Source of the DNA: JBCBSP01 sp964550935
Lineage (GTDB): Bacteria > Pseudomonadota > Alphaproteobacteria > Caulobacterales > Maricaulaceae
Length of the DNA: 64,000 nucleotides
Assembly (NCBI GenBank): GCA_964550935.1
Contig: CAZKBB010000005.1
Coordinates: forward strand, 1-64,000
Direction of reading: 5' to 3'
Shown: positions 24,337 to 32,881 of the stretch, piece after piece
Numbering within the stretch: the stretch's first letter is position 1
How the letters are laid out: each line of letters begins with the position of its first letter
Notes under the pieces: model-generated
Database searches by the model: none
Seen by the model: the letters and a program-made list of their open reading frames with translations, nothing else
Told to the model about the DNA's origin: nothing
Translations under genes and position numbers: made by a program

Positions 24337-25436
24337 GCGATCCCGTGCGCTCCCGCGTCATCGATGTCCGCGCCTGCGCGGACCGTATCGAAGCGCTGCA
24401 GACGCGCGACGGCTCGATCCCGTGGGTCGAAAGCGGGGTTTGGGACCCTTGGAATCATGGCGAGAGCGCCATGGCGCTCGCCATCGCAGGACGCGCCGAC
24501 GCCGCCCAGCGCGCGCTCGACGCGCTCGCCGAGCGCCAGGACGCCGACGGGGGCTGGGTTGCGGACCTGGGCGCGGGCATCGCCATGGACGAGGCCTGTG
24601 AGCGTCTCGCGCCGCCGCCTCAGCCCGACACCGCCCGCGACACCAACTTCACCGGCTATGTCTCCGTCGTGGTGCTGCGCGCGGCGCTGGCGCTCGACGC
24701 GCCGCGCCTGATCGCACGCCACGCGGGCATGGTCTCGCGCGCGCTCGACTGGGTGTGCGAGCGCCAGACGCCCTATGGCGACGTGGTCTGGCGCGATCCC
24801 GATCCGGACCAGCCGCTCGAGGCCGTCGACAGCCTGCGCGCCGGCAACGCCTCGCTCTACAAGAGCCTGGAGTGCGGGCTGCGCATCGCCGACGCGCTGG
24901 AGCAGGACAGGCCGGACTGGGCGGCCGCGCGCGCAGGGCTCGCTCACGCGTTGATCGAGCGCCCGGAACGCTTCGACCGCACCGGCGTCGATCGCTCGCG
25001 CTACGCCATGGACTGGTACTATCCCGTCCTGACCGGCGTGCTCACCGGCGAGGCGGCGCGGCGGCGCCTTGAGGCGGCGTGGGAGCGCTTCGTGGTGGCC
25101 GATCTCGGCTGCCGCTGCGTCTCAGACGAGCCCTGGATCACCGCCGCCGAGACCGCCGAGCTGGCTCTGGCGTGCCTGGCGGCGGGCTGGACAGGGCGCG
25201 CGCGCACCCTGATCGACGAGCTCGCCCCGCTGATCGCGAAGGACGGCGGCTATTGGATGGGCTGGCAGTACGAGCTTGGCATGGTCTGGCCGAAGGAGCG
25301 GCCCTCATGGACGGCCGGCGCGGTGGTGCTGGCCGCGGACGCGCTGGAGCAGCTCTCGCCGGGCTCAGACCTTCTGATCCGCCATGCGCCGCGCGACGGC
25401 TGGCTCAAATCCGGCGAAGCACTTCCAGCGAATTGA
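24333..25436 (+). CDS. Prenyltransferase/squalene-cyclase-fold (alpha-toroid) protein
   Basis: 367 aa alpha/alpha-toroid protein with repeats such as LAERQDADGGWVAD and ERQTPYGDVVW, similar to prenyltransferase/squalene-oxidase repeats, and a conserved AMDWYYPVLTGVLTG. It lacks the DxDD protonation motif of squalene-hopene cyclases and zinc ligands of protein prenyltransferases, so its activity is not clear; polyprenyl or sugar substrates are both possible. ATG 24333 overlaps the methyltransferase stop. The 3' end overlaps the convergent methyltransferase gene by 32 bases. Confidence 0.72.
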   Translation: MSDPVRSRVIDVRACADRIEALQTRDGSIPWVESGVWDPWNHGESAMALAIAGRADAAQRALDALAERQDADGGWVADLGAGIAMDEACERLAPPPQPDTARDTNFTGYVSVVVLRAALALDAPRLIARHAGMVSRALDWVCERQTPYGDVVWRDPDPDQPLEAVDSLRAGNASLYKSLECGLRIADALEQDRPDWAAARAGLAHALIERPERFDRTGVDRSRYAMDWYYPVLTGVLTGEAARRRLEAAWERFVVADLGCRCVSDEPWITAAETAELALACLAAGWTGRARTLIDELAPLIAKDGGYWMGWQYELGMVWPKERPSWTAGAVVLAADALEQLSPGSDLLIRHAPRDGWLKSGEALPAN

Positions 25437-26013
25437 TCCGCTCGACCGGCTCGAACAGATCCGACTCCACCGCACGCCGCCAGATCTCGTAGGGCGGGCG
25501 TCCGCCATCGGCCGGGTCGGGAAACACGTCGTGGATCGCCAGAACGCCGCCGGGCTGAACATGACCGGCCCAGGCGCGCCAGTCGCCGAGCGCGGTGTCC
25601 ATGGCGTGCCCGCCGTCGATGAACAGAAAGCTCAAGGGCGTCGCCCAGGCCCGTCCGATGGCGGCCGACGGCCCCACCAGCGCCACGACGCTGTCTTCAA
25701 GCCCGGCCCGCGCGATCGTGCGGCGGAACGCCGGCAGCGTCTCCACACGGTCAAGCTCGGGATCGATCAGCTCGGGGTCGTGATAGCCCTCGCCGGGCTG
25801 GTGCTCTTCAGAGCCGCGATGGTGATCAAGCGCGAACAGGAGCCTGTCGGCGCCCCGCGCGGCGCGGCCCAGATAGATGCTTGAGCGTCCGCACCATGAG
25901 CCGATCTCCAGAAACGGCCCCGGCGCAGCCCCGGCCGCCACGCCGGCCCAGCGCTGCAACGCCTCGCCCTCTTCGGCGGCCAGGAAGCCTTTGACGGTCT
26001 GGGGGTCGAGCAT
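25405..26013 (-). CDS. Class I SAM methyltransferase (Methyltransf_24-like)
   Basis: 202 aa. Motif I FLEIGSWCGRSSIYLGRAA, acidic LLFALDHHRGSEEHQPGEGYHD, LSFLFIDGGHAMDTALGDWR and GGVLAIHDVFPDP match the Methyltransf_24 group, whose members often methylate sugars or small molecules. ATG 26013 (GGAAG upstream) is preferred to ATG 26037. It faces the GT4-methyltransferase-cyclase operon and overlaps its last gene by 32 bases, a close convergent pairing that suggests the four genes belong together. Confidence 0.82.
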   Translation of the reverse strand: MLDPQTVKGFLAAEEGEALQRWAGVAAGAAPGPFLEIGSWCGRSSIYLGRAARGADRLLFALDHHRGSEEHQPGEGYHDPELIDPELDRVETLPAFRRTIARAGLEDSVVALVGPSAAIGRAWATPLSFLFIDGGHAMDTALGDWRAWAGHVQPGGVLAIHDVFPDPADGGRPPYEIWRRAVESDLFEPVERINSLEVLRRI

Positions 26014-26044
26014 GGGCTCGCTTCCATCACGCGCCATGACAGCG

Positions 26045-26695
26045 TCAGCTCACCGACGCGTTGACCATGGACCAGCGTCGGCGCGCCAGCGCGTCGGTCG
26101 CCTCGGTCAGGCGCGCGCGCGCCTCTTCCAGCCGCGTGATCGAAGCGCGAAGCGGCGTCACCGCGTCGGTTGAGAAGCGGGTCTCCAGCGCGCCGGCCGC
26201 CTCCAGAAATAACGCGTCGGCCCGGCGCAACGCAGCGAGCGCGCGTTCGGCCGCGGCGATGTCGTCGGACAGCGCGCCGGCGTCGGCGACCGCATCGGCG
26301 GTCGCCACGGCCTCTGCGTCATGGCTGAGCTCGGCTGCGAATTCGGCCGCGCGGCGCACGTCGAGCGCCACCGCCCCGACGGCGTCCTGCTGCGAAGCCT
26401 CGTCCGGTGCGGCGAGGGCGAGATAACGCGACAGCCCGTCATCGGGCTCGTCCGCGCCGGAGCCGCCGGTGAGCAAACGGTTGAAGACGCGCGCGCCGAG
26501 CCCGGCGCGATCGGTCGCCAGCGTCCAGCCGCGCGCATCAGCCGTGGAGACCAGCTCCGCGCTTGTCTCGCGCAGCTCGCTCTGGGCCGCCGTCAGGGCC
26601 GCGCCGTCGTTTGCGTTCAGGTTGATGGGCGCGCTGGCGCAGGCGGAAAGCACCGCAGCGGCCAGAATCGAAATGAGCGGCGTCAGCGCCTTCAA
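26045..26695 (-). CDS. Hypothetical lipoprotein
   Basis: 216 aa with an unusual TTG start at 26695. It is chosen because GAGGGAG lies 8 bases upstream and it places the signal peptide (KALTPLISILAAAVLSACAS) at the N-terminus; the first ATG would add 23 non-signal residues. The lipobox LSAC predicts a lipid-anchored mature protein, mostly alpha-helical and Ala/Glu-rich, so possibly coiled coil. No known domain. Function unknown. Confidence 0.65.
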   Translation of the reverse strand: MKALTPLISILAAAVLSACASAPINLNANDGAALTAAQSELRETSAELVSTADARGWTLATDRAGLGARVFNRLLTGGSGADEPDDGLSRYLALAAPDEASQQDAVGAVALDVRRAAEFAAELSHDAEAVATADAVADAGALSDDIAAAERALAALRRADALFLEAAGALETRFSTDAVTPLRASITRLEEARARLTEATDALARRRWSMVNASVS

Positions 26696-26836
26696 GCGGG
26701 TCGCTCCCTCTTCAGCCCGAACGGCGCCCCTCAGCGCCGGTTTGCGGCCTGTATAAAACAGCATATTGTCGCGTTTAACAAAGGCTCAATGCGCCTTGTT
26801 CCACCTCAGCCGCCCCGTGCAACGCCAGGCTCGACC

Positions 26837-27808
26837 ATGGACGCCCACCGCTCTGCAGAGCGCATCGGACTTTACCCGCCGGTCGAGCCGTACCGCACCG
26901 GCATGCTCGACGTGGGCGACGGTCACTCGATGTATTACGAGGAGTGCGGCCGGCCCGACGGCGTGCCGGTGGTGGCGATCCACGGCGGGCCGGGCGGCGG
27001 CGCGGCCCCGGCCATGCGGCGCTTCTTCGATCCCCAGCGCTACCGGATCATCGTCTACGACCAGCGCGGCTGCGGGCGCTCGCGCCCGTTCGCCTCGGTG
27101 GACGCCAACGACACCGAGCGCCTGCGCGGCGATCTGGAGCGTCTGCGCGAGGCGCTGGGCGTGGAGCGCTGGCTGGTGTTCGGCGGCTCCTGGGGCGCGA
27201 CGCTGGCGCTGGAATATGCGCGCAAGCACCGCGATCGGGTCATGGCAATGGTGCTGCGCGGGGTGTTCGCCTGCACCGAGGCCGAGCTTGGCTGGTTCTA
27301 CGTGCGCGGCGCGAACATGCTCTTCCCGGACGCCTGGGCGCGCCTGACCGAGCCCCTGTCCGCCAAGGAGCGCGAAGACGTGCTGCGCGCCTACCACGCG
27401 CGGGTCATGATCGACGATCCCGAACGCCGCCGGCGCGACGTCATCGGCTGGGCGCGCTGGGAAAGCTCGCTGATCTCCATGGCCGCGGCCGGCGCGGCGG
27501 GCGCGCCGGATCCGCGCCGCTCCGACGCGCTGGCGCGCATCGAGACGCACTACTTCGTCCACAAGGGCTTTCTGGAGCGCGACGGCGTCCTGCTTGAGGA
27601 CACCGCGCACTTGCGCGATCTGCCGGGCGTCATCGTGCAGGGTCGCTACGACATGGTCACGCCCGCGCGCACAGCCTGGGCGCTGTCCAAGCAGTGGCCG
27701 AAAGCTGCGCTGGAGATCGTGCCGGACGCCGGCCACGCCGCCGGCGAACCGGGCGTGATCGACGCGCTGGTGCGCGCCACCGACCGGTTCGCCGCAGAAC
27801 TGAGCTGA
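26837..27808 (+). CDS. pip: Proline iminopeptidase (alpha/beta hydrolase, S33)
   Basis: 323 aa. Oxyanion loop HGGPGGGAAP, nucleophile elbow GGSWGATLAL, acid GRYDMVTP and catalytic His in DAGHAAGEPG give a full triad. YDQRGCGRSRPFA and the Pro-specific cap domain (residues about 140-240) match proline iminopeptidases, which release N-terminal proline from peptides in the cytoplasm. Start ATG 26837; upstream is an AT-richer segment with TATAAA that may be a promoter. Confidence 0.92.
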   Translation: MDAHRSAERIGLYPPVEPYRTGMLDVGDGHSMYYEECGRPDGVPVVAIHGGPGGGAAPAMRRFFDPQRYRIIVYDQRGCGRSRPFASVDANDTERLRGDLERLREALGVERWLVFGGSWGATLALEYARKHRDRVMAMVLRGVFACTEAELGWFYVRGANMLFPDAWARLTEPLSAKEREDVLRAYHARVMIDDPERRRRDVIGWARWESSLISMAAAGAAGAPDPRRSDALARIETHYFVHKGFLERDGVLLEDTAHLRDLPGVIVQGRYDMVTPARTAWALSKQWPKAALEIVPDAGHAAGEPGVIDALVRATDRFAAELS

Positions 27809-27822
27809 TCTCAGCTGAGCGG

Positions 27823-29184
27823 TCAGCCCTGCCGGCCCGGAAGCGGCACGCCGAACGTGTCGGCCAGGCCTGCGATGATGATCGCGCCCACGGCGATCGG
27901 CGCGAGCCAGCGGATCGTGAAGCGCCAGTAGGCGAAGATGCGCGGACCGGCGTGGGGCAGCTCGTTCTGCATCAGCGACTTCGACACCACCCAGCCGGTG
28001 AACAGCGCGATCAAAAGCCCCCCGAGCGGCAACAGGATCTTGCCCGAGATCATGTCGAGCACATTGAAGTAGTCGCCTGAGAAGGCCGCGCCGACGCCGA
28101 TCACGAAGATGATCGCGCCGAAGAAGAGCGCCGAGCCCACGCGGCCGAAATCGGTGTGCTCCTCGCCGAAGGCCACGATGACCTGCAGCAGCGAGATCGA
28201 GCTGGTCAGCGCCGCGATGAAGGCGAGCGCGAAGAAGGCGGTGCCGACCCACTGCCCGCCCGGCATCTGCGCGAACGCCGCCGGCAGGGTCTGGAAGAAC
28301 AGGCCCGGCCCGGCCGAGGCGCTGAAGCCGAAGGCGAACACGAACGGGAAGATCGCAAGCCCGGCGATGATCGCCACCATCGTGTCCGCGCCCGCGATGA
28401 TGGTCGCGGACTGGGGCAGGTTTTCCCGGCGCGACAGATAGGAGCCGTAAGTGATCATGATCGCCGAGCCGACCCCGATGGAGAAGAAGGCCTGGCCAAG
28501 GGCTTCAAGCACGGTGTTCGGCGTGATCTCGGAGAAATCGACCGCGAACAAGTACGACACCGCCGCGCCCATGTCGGCGGTCATGGCGGCGTAGACCACA
28601 AGGCCGAGCAGCATCAGGAAGAAGATCGGCATCAGGATCGAGACCACCCGCTCAATGCCGGCGGTCACGCCGAGGCTCACCACCCCGACGGTCAGGATCA
28701 TGAACAAGCTGTGCCAGCCGATCACGACATTGGTGTCCGAGGTGAAGGCGGCGAACACCGCCCCGGCGGCCTGGGCGTCGAGCCCGGCGAACTGGCCGGT
28801 GAGCGTCATGTGGACATAGCCCGCCACCCAGCCGGCCACGACCGAGTAGAAGCACAAGATCATCACCCCGCCGGCCATCGCGACCCAGCCCGCGACCGAC
28901 CACAGTTCGGACGCGCCGGCGTCGAAGGCCATCTTGCGCGTGGAGCCCACCGCGGAGCGGCGCGCATGCCGGCCGACCGTGAGTTCGGCGATCAGGATCG
29001 GAAACGCGATCAGCGCCACGCAGACCAGATAGACGAAGACGAAGGCCGCCCCGCCGTTCTCGCCGGCCGTGTAGGGAAAGCGCCAGAAATTGCCGAGGCC
29101 CACAGACGAGCCGATCGCGGCCATCAGGAAGCCGAAGCGCGAGTTCCACGTGGTTTGATGAGCGCGGCTGCGCAGACCCGCCAT
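27823..29184 (-). CDS. Sodium-dependent NSS/SNF-family symporter
   Basis: 453 aa with 11-12 membrane helices in the LeuT fold. The sodium-binding first helix reads FGFLMAAIGSSVGLGNFWRFPY, followed by ENGGAAF, as in bacterial neurotransmitter:sodium symporters (LeuT, TnaT). It imports an amino acid or amine with Na+. Substrate unknown. ATG 29184 fits the usual N-terminus. It depends on the sodium gradient that the NDQ rhodopsin at 44939 would help to build (inference). The stop is 14 bases after the convergent pip stop. Confidence 0.93.
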   Translation of the reverse strand: MAGLRSRAHQTTWNSRFGFLMAAIGSSVGLGNFWRFPYTAGENGGAAFVFVYLVCVALIAFPILIAELTVGRHARRSAVGSTRKMAFDAGASELWSVAGWVAMAGGVMILCFYSVVAGWVAGYVHMTLTGQFAGLDAQAAGAVFAAFTSDTNVVIGWHSLFMILTVGVVSLGVTAGIERVVSILMPIFFLMLLGLVVYAAMTADMGAAVSYLFAVDFSEITPNTVLEALGQAFFSIGVGSAIMITYGSYLSRRENLPQSATIIAGADTMVAIIAGLAIFPFVFAFGFSASAGPGLFFQTLPAAFAQMPGGQWVGTAFFALAFIAALTSSISLLQVIVAFGEEHTDFGRVGSALFFGAIIFVIGVGAAFSGDYFNVLDMISGKILLPLGGLLIALFTGWVVSKSLMQNELPHAGPRIFAYWRFTIRWLAPIAVGAIIIAGLADTFGVPLPGRQG

Positions 29185-29302
29185 GTCCTGTCCTCCCCCG
29201 GCGGCCGCCGCCCCGCGTCGCCCGCCTCCCAAATCGAAAACGCGCCCGCTGCGGCGCATTGGCGCGGAGGGTTCCCCATCGCGCCGGGACGGTCAAGCAC
29301 GC

Positions 29303-30448
29303 CTAGCCGAACAGGCCGGTCCCGCGCGGCGGCTCGGCCCCGCGATGCACGTGCGCGCCCAGCACCAGGCCGAGCCCGGCCAGCACGGCCATCATCACCG
29401 TGCCGCCGTAGGAAATCATCGGAAGCGGCACGCCCACCACGGGCACCAGCCCCATGACCATGGCGGTGTTGATGAAGATGTAGAGCGCGAAGGTGGTGGT
29501 CACGCCCATCACGGTCAGGCGCAGGAAGACCGACTTGCACGAGGCCGCGATCACGATGCAGTTGGCCAGGAGGAGCGCGTAGAGCGCAAGCACGAAGATG
29601 CCGCCGACGAAGCCGAACTCCTCGCCCAGCATGGTGAAGATGAAGTCGGTCTGCTTTTCCGGCAGGAAGTCGAGATGGGCCTGGCTGCCCTGCATGTAGC
29701 CCTTGCCGGTCATGCCGCCCGAGCCCAGCGCGATCTTGGACTGCAGGATGTGATAGCCCGAGCCGAGCGGATCGCTCTCCGGGTCCAGGAAGGTCATCAC
29801 GCGCTCGCGCTGATAGGGCTTCAGCCCGTAGCGCAGGAAGCCGATCCCGCCGACCACCCCGGCGATCCCGGCGGGCACGATGATCTTCCAGCTCAACCCC
29901 GCCAGGAACACGATCGCAGCGCCGGTCGCGGCCAGAAGCACGGCCGTGCCGAGGTCGGGCTGGTTGACGATCAGCAGCATCGGCGCGCCGATCATCAGCG
30001 CGGGCGGGATCAACCCGCCGAGCCGGGAGACCTTCTCCGGCGCCAGGTCGTGGTAATACCGCGCCAGCGCCAGCACGAGCGCCACCTTCATGAGTTCGGA
30101 GGGCTGCAGCCTGAGCGGACCGATCTCGAGCCAGCGCTGCGCGCCCATGGCGGTCACGCCCACCAGCTCGACCGCCACCAGCAGCCCGAGCGAGCCCAGA
30201 TAGGCCGGATAGGCGAGCCCCATCCAGAAGCGCGGCGGGAACATCGCCACCACCAGCATGACGGTGAGCCCGAGCGCGAAGCGGCCGGCGTGGCGCACCG
30301 CCCAGGGACCCCAGTCGCCGCCGGCCACCGAATAGAGCATGCCCACCCCGATCGCGCCGATCAGCGCGACGAGGAGGACGAAGGCCCAGTTGATCTCGAA
30401 CAGCTTGTCGCGCAGCGAGCGCGGCACGGTCTGGGTGAAGACAGCCAT
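29303..30448 (-). CDS. rodA: Rod-shape peptidoglycan glycosyltransferase RodA
   Basis: 381 aa SEDS-family polymerase with 10 membrane segments. Signatures: WLEIGPLRLQPSELMKVALV, NQPDLGTAVLL, GSGGMTGKGYMQGSQAHLDFLPEKQTDFIFTMLGEEFGF and GVPLPMISYGGT. It polymerises lipid II during cell elongation with PBP2, encoded 3 bases upstream. Last gene of the mreB-mreC-mreD-mrdA-rodA cluster. Confidence 0.97.
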   Translation of the reverse strand: MAVFTQTVPRSLRDKLFEINWAFVLLVALIGAIGVGMLYSVAGGDWGPWAVRHAGRFALGLTVMLVVAMFPPRFWMGLAYPAYLGSLGLLVAVELVGVTAMGAQRWLEIGPLRLQPSELMKVALVLALARYYHDLAPEKVSRLGGLIPPALMIGAPMLLIVNQPDLGTAVLLAATGAAIVFLAGLSWKIIVPAGIAGVVGGIGFLRYGLKPYQRERVMTFLDPESDPLGSGYHILQSKIALGSGGMTGKGYMQGSQAHLDFLPEKQTDFIFTMLGEEFGFVGGIFVLALYALLLANCIVIAASCKSVFLRLTVMGVTTTFALYIFINTAMVMGLVPVVGVPLPMISYGGTVMMAVLAGLGLVLGAHVHRGAEPPRGTGLFG

Positions 30449-30451
30449 GGT

Positions 30452-32332
30452 CTAGCGCCCTCCCCCGCCTTGCACGGCGTCGGCCGCGGCGGTCTCGGCC
30501 GGGCGCGCGATGCGACCGGCCGGATCGCGAGCGATCAGATCGCCGAGGATGTCGCGCGCCGGTCCCGCCGCGCGCGTGCCCCCGCCGCCATGCTCAACCA
30601 CCACCGCGACGGCGTATTTGGGATTGTCCGCCGGACCATAGCCCACGAACAGCCCGTGATTACGCAGCCGCCAGGGCAGATCTTCCTGTTCGCGCACGCC
30701 CTGGGCGCGCTCTTCAGCTGAGATCGAGTACACCTGGGCCGTGCCGGTCTTGCCGCCCATGCGGAAGGCGTCGAACTGCGGCCCGCCGAGCGGCCAGTAG
30801 GCCGTGCCGCCGGCCTCGTGCACCACGCCCACATGGGCCTCGTGGATCAGGCGGCGCGCGGTCTCGTCCAGACCCAGCGCCTCGCCGGGTCCGGCGTCGG
30901 GCGTGCGCAGGAGGGTCGGGCGCAGGGCGCGCCCCGTGGTGAGCCGGCCGATCATGACCAGCAGCTCCAGCGGCGTCATCAGCATGAAGCCCTGGCCGAT
31001 GCCCGCGTTATAGGTGTCGCCCAGCGACCATCCTGCCCCGCGGCGTGCGCGCTTCCACTGCGGAGACGGCGCGATGCCGCGCGCGAAGCCGGGCAGGTCG
31101 ACGCCGATGTCGTAGGCCTCCATCACGCCCAGACGGCGCATCATCTCGTTCATCCGCTCGATGCCGAGCCGGTGGGCGACCTCGTAGAAATAGACGTCGC
31201 AGGAGGCCTTCACCCCGTCGTGCAGATCGACCGGGCCATGCCCGCGCCGGCGCCAGCAGTGGAAGGTGCGGTCGCCTAGCCGGACCGAGCCGTTGCAGGT
31301 GATGCGCTCTGACGGCTCGATCACGCCGGCCTCCAGCGCGGCGAGCGCCATCATCCCCTTCACCGTCGAGGCTGGCGCGTAGCGGCCCAGAAGCGCCTTG
31401 TTGTAGAGCGGGCGGTAGCGGTCCTCGTTGAGTCCGCGGAAATCCTCCACCGAAATGCCCTGCACGAACAGGTTCGGGTCAAAGCCGGGACTTGAGACCA
31501 TGGAGAGCATCTCGCCGCTCTCCAGATCCATGGTCAGCGCCGCGCCGCTGGTTCCCGCAAGCCGCTCCGAGGCGAAGCGCTGCGCGGTCGCGTCGATGGA
31601 CAGCGTCACGTCCTCGCCGGAGCGCGCCGGCACGGACTGGTTCGGCAGCTCCCGGATCACGCGGCCATAGGCGTTGACTTCGACCTTGAGCTGGCCCGCC
31701 GACCCGCGCAGGCGGTCCTCCTGGGCGGCCTCAACGCCGGAGCGTCCGATCCGGAAACCGGGGTGGCGCAGCAGCCGATCGTCCCCGGCCACCTCGTCGG
31801 GCGCGGCCTGCACGTAGCCCACCACATGAGCGAAGGACTGCGGCAACGGATACTGGCGCACCTCGCCCACGTCGGGCGTGACCCCGGCGAGCTTGGGCAA
31901 GGTGAGGTTGACCTTGGTGAAGGTCTCCCAGTCCAGATCCTCAGCCACGGTGACCGGACGGAAGCGCGGGTTGCGCGCTACGTCCTGCAGGATGCGCTCG
32001 ATGCGCGCCTGGCTCAGATCGATGACGGAGGCGAGCTGGTTCAAGGTCGCGCGCGGATCGTTGGCGTCCTCGGGCACCAGGAGGATGCGGTAATTGTCCC
32101 GGTTGTCCGCCACCGGCGCGCCGAACCGGTCCAGCACGCGCCCGCGCGAGGGCGGCTGGAGGCGGAAGTTGAACTGATTGTCCTCCGCCATCGTCTGATA
32201 GTCGGCGTGCCCGGTGATCTGCAGGGTGTGCAGCCGCGCGCCAAGCCCGGCGAACGCGCCCGCGCCGATCCCGCCGAGCAATAGCGCGCGGCGGGTGAAC
32301 TGGGCCTGGCTCTCCTGCTTGTCGCGTCTCAT
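30452..32332 (-). CDS. mrdA: Penicillin-binding protein 2 (elongation transpeptidase)
   Basis: 626 aa class B PBP. One N-terminal membrane helix (about 15-33), a PBP dimer/pedestal domain starting at PPSRGRVLDRFG, then the transpeptidase with SxxK at Ser322 (ASTVKG), SCD in KASCDVYFYEVA and KTGT at Lys528. It cross-links peptidoglycan in the rod complex with RodA, MreB, MreC and MreD. Gene order mreD-mrdA-rodA is the usual one. Confidence 0.97.
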   Translation of the reverse strand: MRRDKQESQAQFTRRALLLGGIGAGAFAGLGARLHTLQITGHADYQTMAEDNQFNFRLQPPSRGRVLDRFGAPVADNRDNYRILLVPEDANDPRATLNQLASVIDLSQARIERILQDVARNPRFRPVTVAEDLDWETFTKVNLTLPKLAGVTPDVGEVRQYPLPQSFAHVVGYVQAAPDEVAGDDRLLRHPGFRIGRSGVEAAQEDRLRGSAGQLKVEVNAYGRVIRELPNQSVPARSGEDVTLSIDATAQRFASERLAGTSGAALTMDLESGEMLSMVSSPGFDPNLFVQGISVEDFRGLNEDRYRPLYNKALLGRYAPASTVKGMMALAALEAGVIEPSERITCNGSVRLGDRTFHCWRRRGHGPVDLHDGVKASCDVYFYEVAHRLGIERMNEMMRRLGVMEAYDIGVDLPGFARGIAPSPQWKRARRGAGWSLGDTYNAGIGQGFMLMTPLELLVMIGRLTTGRALRPTLLRTPDAGPGEALGLDETARRLIHEAHVGVVHEAGGTAYWPLGGPQFDAFRMGGKTGTAQVYSISAEERAQGVREQEDLPWRLRNHGLFVGYGPADNPKYAVAVVVEHGGGGTRAAGPARDILGDLIARDPAGRIARPAETAAADAVQGGGGR

Positions 32333-32372
32333 CTCGCTCCGTCCGGGCGCCCGGTCCGGCCGGGCTCACGCC

Positions 32373-32879
32373 TCAAGAAAACGTAGTGCGTTCCTTGCGC
32401 CGCGCGAACAGCGCCGCGAACACCGGGAACAAAAGCACGCTCAGCACCCCGTCGGCGACCAGCTGGCCGGCGCCCGCCAGATCGCCGAGCGCGACATAGC
32501 CCGCCGCCCATGCGCTCAGCGATGCGATCGCCGCGCCCAGCGCAAAGCGCACCGATAGCGTGAACACGTCGGTTCCCCCCTCCTCCGTCGACGGGCGCGC
32601 GATCAGGAAGGCGGCCAGATAGGACAGCGCCCACACCCCCAGCAGCCCGCCCGACAACAGGTCCTTCAACAGCCCGACGATGAAGATCAGCCATGGCGGA
32701 ACGAAGGCCGGCCGGCGCGCGGCCCAGATGTAAAGCACCATCAACGGCAGAAGCGGCATCAGGTTCGGCCCGGCGGGCAGTCGCGTCGGGGCGGCGTGGA
32801 ATAACAGCGCCAAGGTGAGCGTGATCGCCATGGCGATCCCGGTCACCGCGCCGACGGGGCGTTCAAGCGAGCCGCGCAT
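32373..32879 (-). CDS. mreD: Rod-shape-determining protein MreD
   Basis: 168 aa, about five hydrophobic helices. FIVGLLKDLLSGGLLGVWAL is the conserved MreD segment. It bridges MreC and the RodA/PBP2 synthases in the inner membrane. The gene starts 3 bases after mreC. Confidence 0.92.
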   Translation of the reverse strand: MRGSLERPVGAVTGIAMAITLTLALLFHAAPTRLPAGPNLMPLLPLMVLYIWAARRPAFVPPWLIFIVGLLKDLLSGGLLGVWALSYLAAFLIARPSTEEGGTDVFTLSVRFALGAAIASLSAWAAGYVALGDLAGAGQLVADGVLSVLLFPVFAALFARRKERTTFS

Positions 32880-32881
32880 GA

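Noticed and set aside
26786..28252. 488-aa minus frame over pip and NSS
   Set aside because: Antisense to two well-supported genes; composition typical of a shadow frame.
28156..29457. 433-aa plus-strand open frame opposite the NSS symporter
   Set aside because: His/Arg/Asp-rich low-complexity shadow; the minus frame encodes a complete transporter.
29183..30721. 512-aa plus-strand open frame opposite rodA
   Set aside because: Shadow of rodA and mrdA, low complexity, no recognisable domain.
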